A stretch of DNA of 64,000 nt from Hydractinia symbiolongicarpus (GCF_029227915.1 NC_079876.1:17980001-18044000), one strand, 5' to 3'. Counted from the stretch's first letter, positions 21,016 through 32,841 are shown. A program made the numbers and translations. The notes: a model not told the origin generated them from the sequence alone.

Positions 21016-22348
21016 GTTTTTGTAATATGAGCTGTGAACAGAATTTTTAGCATTGCGGAGGAATTCTTTCTCAATTAATATTTGTGTTGTTATTAGAAGC
21101 AAGAACTTGACATCTGGATAAGTAAGGTTGGCGATGAAAATAAACAACTCTTCGAATGGCTATTAGGAAACAAGGTTTGTTGAGTAAAAGGTCGTGGTAA
21201 AATATATTATTTTTAGATCCAATCCATCAGGAGACTGTCTATACAGCTCAGCATCGTTGGTATTGGCATAGGTGATAATTCTCTTGTTGATGTTTTGAGA
21301 GTCTTGACATCTATAGAACTTTTCTTGCATCCTTCCTTTTATTCTAATTATCCTTGTTTTCAATTTGCTTTTAAAAACCAAAAGGCAAATAATTTATATC
21401 TGAGAAAAGTTTATTCAGATTTTCCCTTTCCTATATTGTTTGTGATATGACTCTTTCTCCTGAGGAGGCAGTTAAAGCAGAAGCAATCAACAACTGTAAC
21501 CCCAAGACATGGTTTCCTTTTCTACCAATACTTGCCTTGTCAACAGTAATAAAGAGAAAAATTAACACATTTAACCCACAATTCGGCTTGTTATAGTATG
21601 TTACAACTTTCTTTACACAGTATTGCCACACCCATCTATTTTACCTGATGAAGATCAGTTAAAAATTTTATTTTGTTATGAAGATATTGTTAAGTCTGGT
21701 GTAGACTTCAAGCCAAATCATTATGTTCCCCTTTTTCCAGGTTGCAACTTTCTTAACTGAAAGTTGCATTTTCCTATTTCAGCATGCAAAAAGCAGTAAA
21801 AAGCCCTTCTTAATTCTTCTTTTAAAGTTCAAACAAAACTTAAGTTTAGCCCTATGAATAAACAAATATATCTGAACAAATACATGGGTTGAGGTGTGTT
21901 TGTATCATATCACATGTATGTATATTTCATCTTCATTATCCTGACCTTTCCATATTCTTATTGTTTTTGATATTATTGTGTTTCATTTTGCTGTCCATGG
22001 CTGGTGTGATCATTTGATTCACCTAGTCATGCTGATGAAGCCTGATATTGGCAGAAACAGCAATAATAAACAGCAATAATAAATAATGTAATATATTCAC
22101 AATTGTCTTACTTTATTGTAGTTAATCCCTGTTAATTTTAGTGGTTTTATCTATCTAAAATCAGACGTGTAAGACGGAGATTTGATTCTAATAAAAGATG
22201 TTCTTAGGAGATTTTCTAATAGCTTAGCGTTTCTTTTGGTCAATTTTATTAATAACTAAATAAATCCGAAGACAATTTTCGCCGATTTTTGTACCCGCAA
22301 AGCTTAAAATTTAGCCCCCAGCTGCTAAATTCAAGACTCAGTCTTGAC
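21016..22348. other. Mostly non-coding with possible decayed coding words
   Basis: Around 21450-21740 the plus strand can be read as 'MTLSPEEAVKAEAINNCNPK' and, after stops, 'LPDEDQLKILFCYEDIVKSG'. These suggest a degraded coding remnant of unknown family. Near 22025 is CTGATGAAGCC..GGCAGAAAC, a hammerhead-like word considered under rejected observations. The rest is AT-rich. Confidence 0.35.
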
Positions 22349-22789
22349 TAAGTCTTGAAAAAGTCTGGATCCGCCCCTGATTTTGTACCATTATAAACTA
22401 CTACAGCCACACACACCATCCGAAAACACAACAAACACGATAATTTCTTCTTTTTTTCTTTGAGTAGTGCAAGTAACAAACAAAGAATCGTTATCATATA
22501 GTAACCATCATTTATTAAACCATCTTTACAATTCGAAAGTATTTCTTTGATATCTATTCTTGCCTCTGCCAAGAGCTCTGTCTGACTGTAACTGTATGCA
22601 GCCATTTTGATTTGAAAATATGTTCTCCTTCGCGTGTACTGTTTACTTATTATTCCGCGCTGATCTGCAATTTTAATTTTTTTTATGCGACGCAGAGTCA
22701 ATGGCGAATTCTTCATGTAAACTGACACAAGTTTGCCGACTATGAGTTGAAGGTCCGCATTCTTAAATTGTGTATTTTGATGGCCTGAT

Positions 22790-23008
22790 TTGCCCGCCGT
22801 GACGACGCAAATAAAAAGCAAACCGTATTACCAAGTGATAGAATTTGACAGAGCAAGAAAAGATGACAAACTCGCAAGACTACTTCCTCAAATTACAGGA
22901 ACGGCTTTAAAGGAAGCATACCGTTCTATGCTGCACGATATTTTGAAGCCACTTCAGGAGCAACAGATTAAAAAGCTGTTCTTAGAACAAGTAGTGATTG
23001 GTTTAGAA
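22790..23008 (+). CDS. Putative exon of an unrecognised gene (intact copy)
   Basis: An open frame with 'KPYYQVIEFDRARKDDKLAR', 'LLPQITGTALKEAYRSMLHD' and 'EQQIKKLFLEQVVIGLEMKK' before a possible GT donor at about 23019. It looks like a helical protein segment. It is intact here but interrupted in the copy at 8640-8844, which suggests this is the reference version. No family assigned. Confidence 0.35.
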
Positions 23009-23221
23009 ATGAAAAAGGTTTCAGCTATATTGAGCTTTTTATTGGTGTGGAAAATAAGGTTAATCTAAAGCAAGCATCTAAATCGAGATATCTATGACGA
23101 AAAAAAATCGCGTAGGCCATGATTATGGAATTCTGAATCAAAATATCCTTATTTTTGCATGCTGTATAATTTTTACATCAATTGATTCAAAATCGCTGTT
23201 TTATCTTATCATCATGATATT

Positions 23222-23557
23222 TTGCAAATTTTTAACATAGACACAAGCAAGAAGCATCATCTAATGAGAGGCAAACAGGCCACTGTAAATGTGAAAATCA
23301 AGGATACTTTAGATGAATACCGTTTACTGTTCAGTTTAAATGTTAAAAGTGTTTGCAAAACTTGTGAGAACGGGGTGGCGCCTGGCAAAGCGGGCATGAT
23401 GTTTCAAATACTGTTAGTGGTGAGTATACGTTTATGGTTGCACTATATTCGTCCCTTTAACACATATATTTTTAAGGATACAATCATTTTCTTCATAGTC
23501 TTAAAAAGTATTAAGTCTCAGAAATATATGTCTCAGTTATTTGTGCCTACAGGGTGA
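23222..23557 (+). other. Possible exon with CxxC, copy 2
   Basis: Same frame as 9044-9247, open for 111 codons. The likely exon is only the part up to the GTGAGT donor (about 23421); beyond it the translation is intron-like (F/I/Y-rich). Confidence 0.3.
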
Positions 23558-24118
23558 GCTTGACAAGTCTTGTTTTTTAATACGTTGTTGCAACATCAAA
23601 TACACGTCTGCAAACTATATTGCTTCTTCGGTATTTTTTTATTCCCAGCTCATATTTTAAAATTCTTTAGCATGTGACAGTTTGACTTTCATATCTAACG
23701 TACCTGTTGACAAACGTGTGTGTTTTGAAAAGCGGCTTCGCTAAAACCATTTACTAGAAGAATGTGTTATATTACAAAATTAAATGAAGAATTGTTCTAA
23801 GTTTTACAATGACAAAATACCAATGTTAACTGTCAAATTGGACCATACCAGTAAGACCTACATTTTTTGTAAACTGTTCTTACCCAGTGTTTTTATCAGG
23901 AGCCGTAGGTAGTACTGTTGACATACAGCCTTATGAAAATTACATCACAGAAGAATATTCTTCAAATGTTCTACCTTAGTTATATTGTATTTGCACATGA
24001 TGAATAATCTCGCCAAAACAAATTTTTTTGTTGGGTGCATATTGTAATTAATATATTCCATGCAAAAACTTTGCGACTGAGGTAATGTAAATAAGTAATC
24101 ATTAAGACAAGACAAAAT

Positions 24119-24220
24119 AGAAAAATAATTTACAAAGAGGTGGCTAGGCACTGCAATGATGAACTCAACCTGTTATTTCATTGGAAATAAGCTAGAGGTT
24201 GTACTCCTGCAGAGAAAATG
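24119..24220 (-). mobile_element. Subfamily-B retroelement 3' end (in repeat copy 2)
   Basis: Duplicate of 9944-10045 carried within the 2.35-kb repeat, so the insertion preceded the duplication. Confidence 0.7.
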
Positions 24221-24325
24221 CTGTTTATCAAATTTCTTGACAATTTCTCGCCGTTGGATTGATGGATAATTTCAATAATTTTTTTTTCGGTTTAGCTGTA
24301 GCGTAAATCGTCTAAATGGAAGCTA

Positions 24326-24706
24326 ATGCTTGTGCAACTTAGTATTTGGTTTTATTGCAATCAAATGAAAAAAGCAAATTTCCAGTCAATTGATTCTACG
24401 GGATATTTACTAAGCAATTTTCTGGATATTGATTCTAGGGAAATTAGCTATTCGGTGAAAGAAGCAGGTGGGGATGATATAAGGGTTTGGACGAGCCTAA
24501 GAGCTAGGAAAAACATTATTCAAGATGATGTAGATGTCACCAGAGATTTCAATGTTAATTGCGGTGAGGAATTGGTAATGCGTTACAAATTTGATGATTG
24601 TCATACAATCATCCGTAATGATTGTCAAAATGTGTTGGGGGTGTTGGGGGCGAATTCAGCCACCTCTGACGTTTTTTTTAATAACTCCTTATTGCTGATG
24701 AAAAAG
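24326..24706 (+). other. Open frame of unknown origin, copy 2
   Basis: Same frame as 10140-10531 with a few substitutions (Ile for Asn in 'ARKNII'). It runs on briefly into the adjacent retroelement tail to a stop at 24761-24763. No family recognised. Confidence 0.3.
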
Positions 24707-25196
24707 GTTTACAATACAGCAAGCTGCACTGAAGTATCTTGTCTACAGGGACGGTGGATGTAAATAAAATTGGGATTAGGCTCCCAGAAGAAGGTGCTTA
24801 ATACACTTTCTTGCTTATTACAAGCATGAGTACTGTCGAACTTGGACCTATAACTATTCACTGAGAAAATCTTAAAGAGAAAAAACAATCCTTCAATCAC
24901 AAACAATACGACACAAGACAGAGCTAACAACATAAACGGACTGGTTACAGAACAAACACAAATGGAAAAAATGTATATGTCAAAAATATATAATATAAAA
25001 AAGAATTATATAAAACCCTCCTGTGCGCCAGAACTTGTGACTCTGGCTGTAGCTTTCCACATGTGTTACAGGGCCCCAACACTCAGCCTTACACAGGAGG
25101 TTGTCATGACAGGACCAGCCTGTACATATTTTGACTAAGGACAGCAGGGTTGTCAAGCCTGAAGACCAAGTTAGTAAACTTTGGCACCTTACTGAA
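24707..25196 (-). mobile_element. Subfamily-A retroelement 3' UTR
   Basis: Reverse complement of about 56745-57234: it matches through the GTGCAGCTTGCTGTATTG terminus (24707-24727 region), the phrase around GCAAGAAAGTGTATTAAGCA, and the GTAAGGCTGAGTGTTGGGG block. The 3' end lies at 24707 and the 5' truncation at about 25196. No coding part. Confidence 0.85.
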
Positions 25197-26439
25197 TGTT
25201 ATATGGCTATGAAACTTACTCAGTTTCAATAATTATTTATTAGACAAATGCCAAATGTTTAGGTCCCATACCTTTCAGAAGCCTTGATATTGGCCATCAC
25301 TCGAAACTACCCCTACCTTTAATAACTCTTGTTAGGATTATCTTTAGAACTTGAAACACGCAACACAACTTTGTTTTATTAAGAGGAATTATTTTGTATA
25401 ATTCAGACACGTGATTAATCCGTTTTCCCGATTTTGTCAGAATTTACCCAAAAATCGGGCAATTTTTGGCACTTTTTTATGCGATCCACGTAAAAACCGG
25501 AAAATATGTTAAGTAACTTTTATTTAGCTTTCAGAAACTTCAAACAGAATGCAAAAAATCGGTCTGGAACAAAAAGTAATTAAACTTTAAGCAGATAGTG
25601 GCATTTTTAACAAATTTCAAGTTCTGATGACGTCACAGAAAATGTGCTGACGCAAGCAAAAATTGATTGCTCCCATTTCGTTCCTTTTATGACGTACTAT
25701 AAGTGTGCCAAGTTTGATTCAAATTGAACAACCCTATGAAAAGTTATAATCCGCGCTCGGTCATAGTATGTTCGAAAACCCCGGACCGAATAGGGTTAAA
25801 CGTGTTTCCAGCAAATTGAACGGTTCAAATGGTAGCAGACGTGTGATAATAGTGTTGTTAATCGGGTATCTAGAACGTGGTGTCAAATCACCAATGGATA
25901 TAGAGATATTGTTCCACAGAATTTTACCCGTATTTTGGGGTGCAATCAACATTGGCGATTATTAAGGTGTGGGGCTATCAGCCTTTTACATGTAGAAAAA
26001 GCGATTCGGAGCTATCCTCTTCCGTAGACGTCCATATTCTGGAAGAGACTAATGTTCAGATTAAAAGTAGTGGAGAAAACACGCTATTTGCTTATTTTCA
26101 AAACACGGACAATGGAGTTATTCATTGGTTTTACGTCCTCGCTATAAGAAAAAGGCTTTTTCTTTATTTTTGCCACGGAATTGTATAATGGTTATTGATA
26201 CCCATTGTCACGGAGAATATGGTCGCTCGATATATGTGCTTGAAGAATTATCGTCTTTTAAATTCTACGTCACACACTGTCGAAATAACATATTTGTGTA
26301 AATATGTATCCTTTTGTTAATGTTGTGGTTTTGTTTACTGAAGGTAGAAATTTCCACGAATCGCTAAATACAATAGCCTTATGTCAATACAGTAAATCAC
26401 TCTCCAGTTCAGCCTTAGACTCATAGTCTAGACGTTTTG
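25197..26439. other. Non-coding or unassigned
   Basis: Contains CRE-like words (GATGACGTCACAG, 25627; TTATGACGTAC, 25688). Overlapping open frames occur at 25768-26188 on both strands ('VFWGAINIGDY', 'SDSELSSSVDVHILEETNVQ'); they may be decayed coding sequence but match nothing I know. Confidence 0.35.
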
Positions 26440-27520
26440 CTCCACTAAAGAATGTGCTTCGTAAAAAACACAATTCTTCCTTTTTCCAAGGAATTAATTG
26501 TCATATACGAACAAAACTTTGGCAAACAAACAAAGAGCAGGACAGGATTTCTGTAAGACGTTCAAGGGTTTCGACCGATATTCCTGAACAAAGGTATCCA
26601 AATTGGATACCTTGGTTCAGGAACGCTGGGTTAGGCTGGGTCACCTCAAAAAAGGCCTGCGAACAGTCTTCAACAGAAACTAGACATTTCCTCCATCCGT
26701 TAAACTTTTCATCTGCCTTACTCAGTACAATCTCGTGGGACTGGTGTAAGAGGTGGAGTCGTCACTCTCCAAAGATAAGACCAGTGCAGTCAAACCCCCT
26801 TGCTGACATAATTTTTACTTTTTTTGTTTTTTTTTATTTCCTTTTTGACTGGGGTAATAAGTGGAGTCGTCACTATCCAAAGATAGGACCTGGTACAGTC
26901 AAACCCCCTTGCTGGCGTAATTTTTTTCTGTTTTTCGCTTTTAATTTGACTGGGGTAATGAGTGGAGTCGTCACTCTCCAAAGACAAGACCTAGTATGAT
27001 CAAACCCCCTTGATAACTTAATTTTTATTTGATTTTGTTTTATTTTTGACTGGGGTAATAAGTGGAGTCGTCACTCTCCAAAGACAAGACTGAGTGTAGT
27101 CAAGCCCCCTAGCTGACTCATTCTGGTTAAAATATTTTTACCTCAGCTCTTCTAAAAAGAAAACATATGACTCGTGACTCGTGACATGTACCCATATGAA
27201 GTGCCAGTCTTTACACACCTCTGTCATCAAGTGGAACGCCATCAACCACTATCAATCATTATGTTTATGTGTACACGACCCACATAACTTACACAATATC
27301 ATATTTTTATTAACATTTTCGTATTTTGTTTAATGACAAATCGAAAGAAATGTAGTGGTTTCGTCACTTTCAAAAGATAAGACCAGTACAGCCAAACACC
27401 CTTGCTGGCATTATTTTTTTTTTGTTTTTTTTTTGTTTAATTTTGACTGAGGTTATAAGTGGAGTCACTCTCCAAAGACAAGACTAAAAAAAGCAAATAA
27501 AATAGTTAAGCCCCGTTGTC
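26440..27520 (-). mobile_element. Subfamily-B retroelement 3' UTR with tandem structured units
   Basis: The minus strand carries at least four tandem modules (in 26738-27113) and a fifth and sixth, degenerate, at 27350-27480. Each reads AGCAAGGGGGTTTGA.., CTTGTCTTTGGAGAGTGACG, ACTCCACTTATTACCCCAGT, separated by A/T-rich spacers. Downstream, GAGGTGACCCAGC and GGTTTCGACC-type words match 57960-58020. The far 3' end (about 26400-26460) is degenerate. No coding part. Confidence 0.75.
26581..26623. repeat. 43-bp near-perfect palindrome
   Basis: The arms TTCCTGAACAAAGGTATCC.. and ..GGATACCTTGGTTCAGGAA are 21 nt each with one mismatch around a single central base. The position corresponds to the GGTTCAGGAATAT segment of subfamily-B 3' UTRs (54170, 58000), where only one arm exists, so the palindrome arose in this copy. 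Confidence 0.8.
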
Positions 27521-27639
27521 TAAATTTCCAGAGTGATTGATTACAGCCCTTAAGTTGTAGGGCTGGCGACAAGAGACTACATTGACAGGTATAGAAATGG
27601 TGCTTGGTTAAGATGAAACAGGAGAAGACCTTTGTTATA

Positions 27640-27760
27640 AGCAAAGAAAATAATTTACAAAGAGGTGGCAAGCCACCGCAATGATGAACTCAACCTGTTA
27701 GATCTTTGGAAATAAGCTAGAGGTCGCATTCCTCTAGGGAAATTGCCTCTAAAAGCACAA
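27640..27760 (-). mobile_element. Subfamily-B retroelement 3' terminus
   Basis: On the minus strand: GGGAGAATTGTGCTTTTAGA, a CTAGAGG/CCTCTAG stem, AACAGGTTGAGTTCATCATT, the perfect hairpin GGTGGC-TT-GCCACC (27664-27677), CTCTTTGTAAATTATTTTC. This is the best-preserved minus-strand B terminus. Two partial repeats of it follow in the 379-bp tandem array. Confidence 0.85.
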
Positions 27761-28485
27761 TTCTCCCTATCTCGAATTCTCGACACCTGCGATAGTTGCA
27801 GTTTGTTGGCTTTTGCAGTACTGACAGAAGTACAAGTAAACACCTAGCAATTCTTTGCTCTCAAAAAAATTATCTACCAATGATTGCAAAATCGACTTTA
27901 GGGGCAATCGAAGAGTGTTTGTTCAGAGGTGCTTATATTATTGCAAGTGTTGCAAGTAGTATAGATTTTTACAGGAGTGTGGAATAATGTAGCAAAGAAA
28001 GGAAACGCTAAAGACAACTCGGGTACGAGACATTCAAGAATCTTTAGGAAGCCACCGCAATGATGAACTCAACCTGTTAGGTCTTTGGAAATAAGCTAGA
28101 GGTCGCATTCCTCTAGGGAAATTGCCTCTAAAAGCACAATTCTCCCTATCTCGAATTCTCGACACCTGCGATAGTTGCAGTTTGTTGGCTTTTGCAGTAC
28201 TGACAGAAGTACAAGTAAACACCTAGCAATTCTTTGCTCTCAAAAAAATTATCTACCAATGATTGCAAAATCGACTTTAGGGGCAATCGAAGAGTGTTTG
28301 TTCAGAGGTGCTTATATTATTGCAAGTGTTGCAAGTAGTATAGATTTTTACAGGAGTGTGGAATAATGTAGCAAAGAAAGGAAACGCGTAAAGACAACTC
28401 GGGTACGAGACATTCAAGAATCTTTAGGAAGTCACCGCAATGATGAACTCAACCTGTTAGGTCTTTGGAAATAAGCTAAAGGTTG
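27672..28485. repeat. 379-bp tandem repeat, two full units and part of a third
   Basis: Units start with GCCACCGCAATGATGAACTC at 27672, 28051 and (as GTCACCG) 28431. The first two are almost identical; unit 2 has one extra base (CGCGTAAAG). Each unit carries the B-type 3' terminus plus about 290 nt of other sequence, with the same 63-codon plus-strand frame in both ('MQFVGFCSTDRSTSKHLAIL'), probably non-coding. The near identity implies a recent tandem duplication. Confidence 0.9.
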
Positions 28486-29989
28486 CATGGTGGGTAAACG
28501 GATTGAAATTGCTACCTCTTGCAGTAGAAATTTAATGCATTAAGGAATGGAGATGGATTTACCGGAACCATGGAGGAAGGTAATTAGCGAAGAATACTTA
28601 CAAAAGTTCTACCTATCGCCATATTATAATCATTTGCAGAGATGGCTCTTGCTACTGAGGTAACACATAAAAACAATGAAAAATGGAATGATTGAAGTAA
28701 CAAGTGTTGCCCAAATTAGCAAGCCGCTGTTGCTGTCTAATAATTCTTGTGCAAGCTAGTGCAGCTATTCGTTATGCATTGTGGGCTTAAAGTGTTTTTA
28801 AAGCTAGCGGTCGTACGTGCTTTATTTTGTGGTCTAGATGGTTGTTTTGAAATGACCGTTGTCGATCCGGTGGATAAAGGAAGGTGGAGTCGAGTGGACA
28901 GATGACGGTCACTCCACCAAAACGTCACCAGATGCAGAACTAAGTGAGATATCTTTTTTAAATTTTCAAAATTTGTGTTAGGACCTTCCATAATGGAGTG
29001 AAAGAGTTCAAGGGTCAAGGTGGTGGTAGGGGTCGAGGCAGAGGTAGAGAAAGAGGTCGCTGTATAAGACCATATTGTTTTTTTAATTTTGCTAATATTT
29101 AGGCATTTAGGGGTTGTTTACGTTAGAAATGTGCTGACTCAGCAAAAATTTGACTTCCCCCCTCCCGGATGTGCTTGCAGTAATTAGATTTAGATATATT
29201 TTATTTGTACTATAGTACTAATTGTTTATAATATAAATTGCAAAATCATATTCCTTTGAAAATGTAGATTAACATGAAACCTTTGCATTTTTAACACTCA
29301 TCCCTGGTAGAAACTGGATATCTTGGAAAAAGCAAATGCAAGGCAAGCAAGAAAGCGGATTATTGTCATATCCACAAAAATTTTAAAAGCAAGCATTATT
29401 TTAAATGAAAATAGATAATAAAAAATCAAACACCAAAGGAAATTAAAACAAACAAAAGCCTCTCGGCATTCAAACTGGGAGGTATCGGCTATTACGTCAA
29501 TTTTTTGAAAAATCGCCACGTGCTTGACAAAAAATATGCCAAAGTACATGTTTTTAGTAAAAGTAAACAAAATCAATCGGAAAAAGGAAAAATGCAAAAT
29601 TTATTTTACAAAATATATTTTGCACAAAAGCCTTTCTAGGGAAATTAATGCACTTCTGACAAAAAATAACAAGGCTAGTACCTAATAAACGACAACTAGA
29701 ATATATATCAGCTTTTCGTTACTTTCTGAAAAAATATGTTTATCAACTAAGCTACTAGAAATATCACTAATTTATAAATTTATATTTATAAATAAACCAA
29801 GCGAACAAGATATATCTTTGTGCCTTTTTCACGGTAATCTGCAAGAAACATGAAAAATAATAACATTTCAAAAAGTGAGCTAACGGCTGCAATCTAAAAA
29901 TAATAAACACAAGAAATTAGTTATGAATATGTAGGATCACAAAGGTTAGGTAAAATCAGGAGTTCGCCGAGAAAGGCCGGCTTAAGCAG
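28486..29989. other. Unassigned, mostly non-coding
   Basis: A short glycine/arginine-rich reading (GQGGGRGRGRGRERGR, about 29013-29060) could be an RGG-type exon end but has no support around it. The rest is AT-rich without clear frames. Confidence 0.4.
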
Positions 29990-30240
29990 TGTTGGGTCGC
30001 AACGGGCAGGGATTGTGGGTAGATGAGCGCCTTGCCTACCCTTGCGTACTTATTGCTTTTCCTTTTGCCTTAGCTTACCCTTCCCATGCCTTTTTGGTGC
30101 CTCCAATGCCTTGCCTTGCCTTGCCTACCCCTGCCCTGCTGATTCCTCTTCCTGTTACCTTGCATACTTTTGCCGTGCCCTTTCCTTGTCATGCTTAATG
30201 TCTTTGCCTTGCAACCTCTCCGCAACACTTTCTATACTGA
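29990..30240. repeat. TTGCC-rich low-complexity repeat, plus copy
   Basis: Degenerate (CCTTGCC)n-type minisatellite ending with TTGCAACCTCTCCGCAACAC, TTTCTATACTGATA. The reverse complement of the same sequence occurs at 33485-33740, so both belong to one dispersed repeat with a non-repetitive end. The overlapping open frames are low-complexity artefacts. Confidence 0.7.
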
Positions 30241-31514
30241 TACTTAATAATACATTTACACAAGACCTTAGTTATTAATATGGCAGAAGCTTTACATTTC
30301 TTTCTTGATGCGAATGAAATTGCGCTCTTTATCATTCATAAAATTTCCCAAGAGAAGATTATGAATAGTGCGGCAAAGCACAATGAAATACACAACCTGT
30401 ACGTTTTACGGTTAAATCATAGAGGTTTTGTTCTTCCAAAGTTACTGTCAACAAGACAGTTAAACTTTCCTTTGGCAGGATACACAATATCAGTAAAGAA
30501 TAAAAAAAATGCATTGCCTCACTTTTTCACAATTTGTCCTGCAGGTGCTTAATATAACATCAGATACACTTAATAGGTTAACCTTTAAAACTGTACAATT
30601 TGGAGAAATACTAGGTTTGGTCTGTTGCGTTTTTTTGTGTGCAATTTTGAGATTTTTTTGGAATTGGCATTTCAGTGCTCAGAATACAGAATTTTATTTT
30701 CCTATTTTAAATGATTTCAGTACTTAAATCGATTTTATACTTTATTTAGACAAATGGGCTGGAGAAAGAAAAGAAATGCGATAGAAATAGAAAAAGAAAG
30801 CAGGCTAGAAAAATCAGCAAAGGAAGGAAAAAAAAACAGCTAAAAATCAAAAACTTGCATTTTCCTTACCAAGGAATTTTTTACGTTTAAGTGACCTTTG
30901 TACATAATTTTTAACCTGAAGATGTGATAGCAGTAGTTATGACAACCTTTGCATAAAACACTTACTAATCTGACTAATTAAAGTTTTAACTACTGACTAA
31001 GTGCTGGTGTCCGTTTTTCCCGTTTGGGAGCTCTGTGATATTTTTCCCCTAAACTCTGTTCATATTGTATTTATCAAGGGTCACATGTATAAAATAATAA
31101 AGTATTTTTATGAAACATGAAGTTCGCCGAAATAAATAACAATCAGCAACAAACTGTCTTTTTTTGCTTTGATGGCGTAAATGTTGTCCTGTACCGTTTA
31201 TCAGCACAGTATATTTCGCATTTTAACAAGAAACATTTAATTACAAGAAATGGTAAATAATTGGTCCTAAAGTATGATTTTGGAAGCTATGTTATCCAGG
31301 GAAGTGTAAGATGACTGCTGTCATGTATGCAGCGAAAGAAAACCTGTCATCAAATACAATTACTGTTATAAAACTCTTTGTCCTACTTATGTGACGATAT
31401 TGTTTACTTTACATTCCATTACTTGATAGATGTTCATTTTCTGAAGATTATGCCAAAAAATTGTTACCGTGAGAACCAGCTAATGAAAATCATGAAATGG
31501 AGATGTCAAGAAAA
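30241..31514. other. Unassigned AT-rich sequence
   Basis: An open frame 30280-30552 ('MAEALHFFLDANEIALFIIH') has no recognisable domain. No repeats of note. Confidence 0.35.
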
Positions 31515-31580
31515 GAAAATAATATACAAAGAGGTGGCTAGCTATGGCAATGATGAATTCAACCTGTTAGGTATTATATA
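31515..31580 (-). mobile_element. Subfamily-B 3'-terminal fragment
   Basis: TACAAAGAGGTGGCTAGCTA and CAATGATGAATTCAACCTGT match the B terminus (reverse complement) with a decayed hairpin. About 60 nt remain. Confidence 0.55.
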
Positions 31581-31664
31581 TATATCCAATAATAAATAAC
31601 AATCAACATAAAAATATGTAATATCAACAATATCTTTTTGGTTTGTAGGTATCAACCCCTGGTA

Positions 31665-32671
31665 ATTTTAAATGTGATGACTGTGAAAACTGTAAAAAGA
31701 CTGTAAAAACAAAGGAGGACTCACCCGCCCTGGCACTTGGAAACATTCAAATTTCTATAAAAAGGTTACCACTGAACAGCAGCATATCCCAATCAAAATA
31801 GACAGCACAAAAGTGATTTGGTTGTGGAATCTCGATAATATTTATCAAAGGACATGCTACAATGAATCCAGAAGAATAAGTATTGAGTGTTACAGATTTT
31901 TGTTAACACAAGCACTTTACACAGATGTACGAAAGATCTACGGTGATTTGAGTGAAGCAGGTAATGCTGAGAAATTTTGATCCAGTTTTTTCAGTAAAAT
32001 ACCTAGTAATCTTGATATCTACTTTCCTGACTTGGGGAAACCAAATAGCACTCTTTTAGCAACATAGTTAGCTGACAAATTGCTCACATACTTTAAAAGA
32101 TCTTCTGACACTGTGGCAACTAAACCAAAAAATATAACAAATGATGAAATTGGAGGATGAGGATTAGATGGATGATATGTAGCTGGGCATGTCTTAAGAA
32201 AATTTTTGAAGAAAGCAAAAATAGCCCTAATTTCAAATCCCATGAAAACCAAACTGTTATAAAAATATTGGAGAACACTATTGCTAAAAACACTACTGAT
32301 CAAGAGTTGATTCAAGCACAAAGTCGGGGTGGACTTGCGGCTGTTAAATTGGAGAGCCAGAAAATATTTATGGAAGCCGAACTTACTTTTTGAAACCATA
32401 CCAATGTTGCCCATTTATGAGAAATGGATATTAACAGAATGACTTTACAATTGTTGAAAAAAACAGAAGTTGTTAGCTTTTATGATGGTATTCTTGCAGG
32501 ATGTGGTACTGACATTGATAGTAACATTAGTCAAAATCTTTTTGAGAAACGGTTAAACTTTACTTTCGTGTATGTGCATTTTCGTTAGCTAAAGATATCA
32601 CTACGAAACACAAAATCCAACTGCGACAAAAAAGTAAAGGTGGACTTCGAAAAGGTATAAAAAAACTATAA
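31665..32671 (+). pseudogene. Fossil transposase-like gene
   Basis: One long plus-strand frame can be followed with scattered stops and two frame changes: 'CDDCENCKK'; 'STKVIWLWNLDNIYQRTCYN'; 'RKIYGDLSEAGNAEKF' then a stop; 'FPDLGKPNSTLLAT' then a stop; 'YVAGHVLRKF'; 'ILENTIAKNTTDQELIQAQS'; 'GGLAAVKLESQKIFMEAELT'; 'LLKKTEVVSFYDGILAGCGT'; ending 'QLRQKSKGGLRKGIKKL' at 32671. YVAGHVL resembles the AGY-type motif near the end of P-element/THAP9-like and other DDE transposases, but the family is not settled. An exon acceptor (TTTGTAG) precedes 31649. Confidence 0.5.
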
Positions 32672-32841
32672 AATTATTATAAAATTATGTATATATATGC
32701 AGATAGACAATGTTCATATTTATACATGTGATAAAGCAATATTCATAACATTACTGTTAATTTTATTAGTAATATTCAATAATACTTTGAAACTATTTTA
32801 CGTAACGGCTCATCAGAAACTTTACTCCCCAACACTGTAAG

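Larger units (their letters stand above)
22349..24706. repeat. 2.35-kb direct repeat, copy 2
   Basis: Same segment as 8177-10531, same orientation, with a few substitutions and small length differences (for example an extra CTT-type insertion near 22450). Its exon-like frames are open where copy 1 has a stop. It is followed directly by a minus-strand subfamily-A retroelement tail. Confidence 0.85.

Noticed and set aside
22025-22060. CTGATGAAGCC..GGCAGAAAC, resembling a hammerhead ribozyme core
   Set aside because: The CTGATGA and GAAA boxes with a 3-bp stem are present, but I could not find a matching stem III with an NUH cleavage site or a stem I.
28040-28130. ATGATGA..ACCTGTTAGGT..GGAAA in the B-type terminus as a hammerhead-like fold
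   Set aside because: The essential C of CTGATGA is replaced by A and the GAAA box is not placed correctly; on the sense (opposite) strand the motif does not exist at all.
27796-28366. Identical 63-codon frames in the tandem repeat as a gene pair
   Set aside because: They are duplicated only because the 379-bp unit is; no domain, and the unit is a non-coding retroelement tail plus flank.
29989-30278. Overlapping open frames rich in A, L, P and C
   Set aside because: They arise from the TTGCC minisatellite; composition, not coding.
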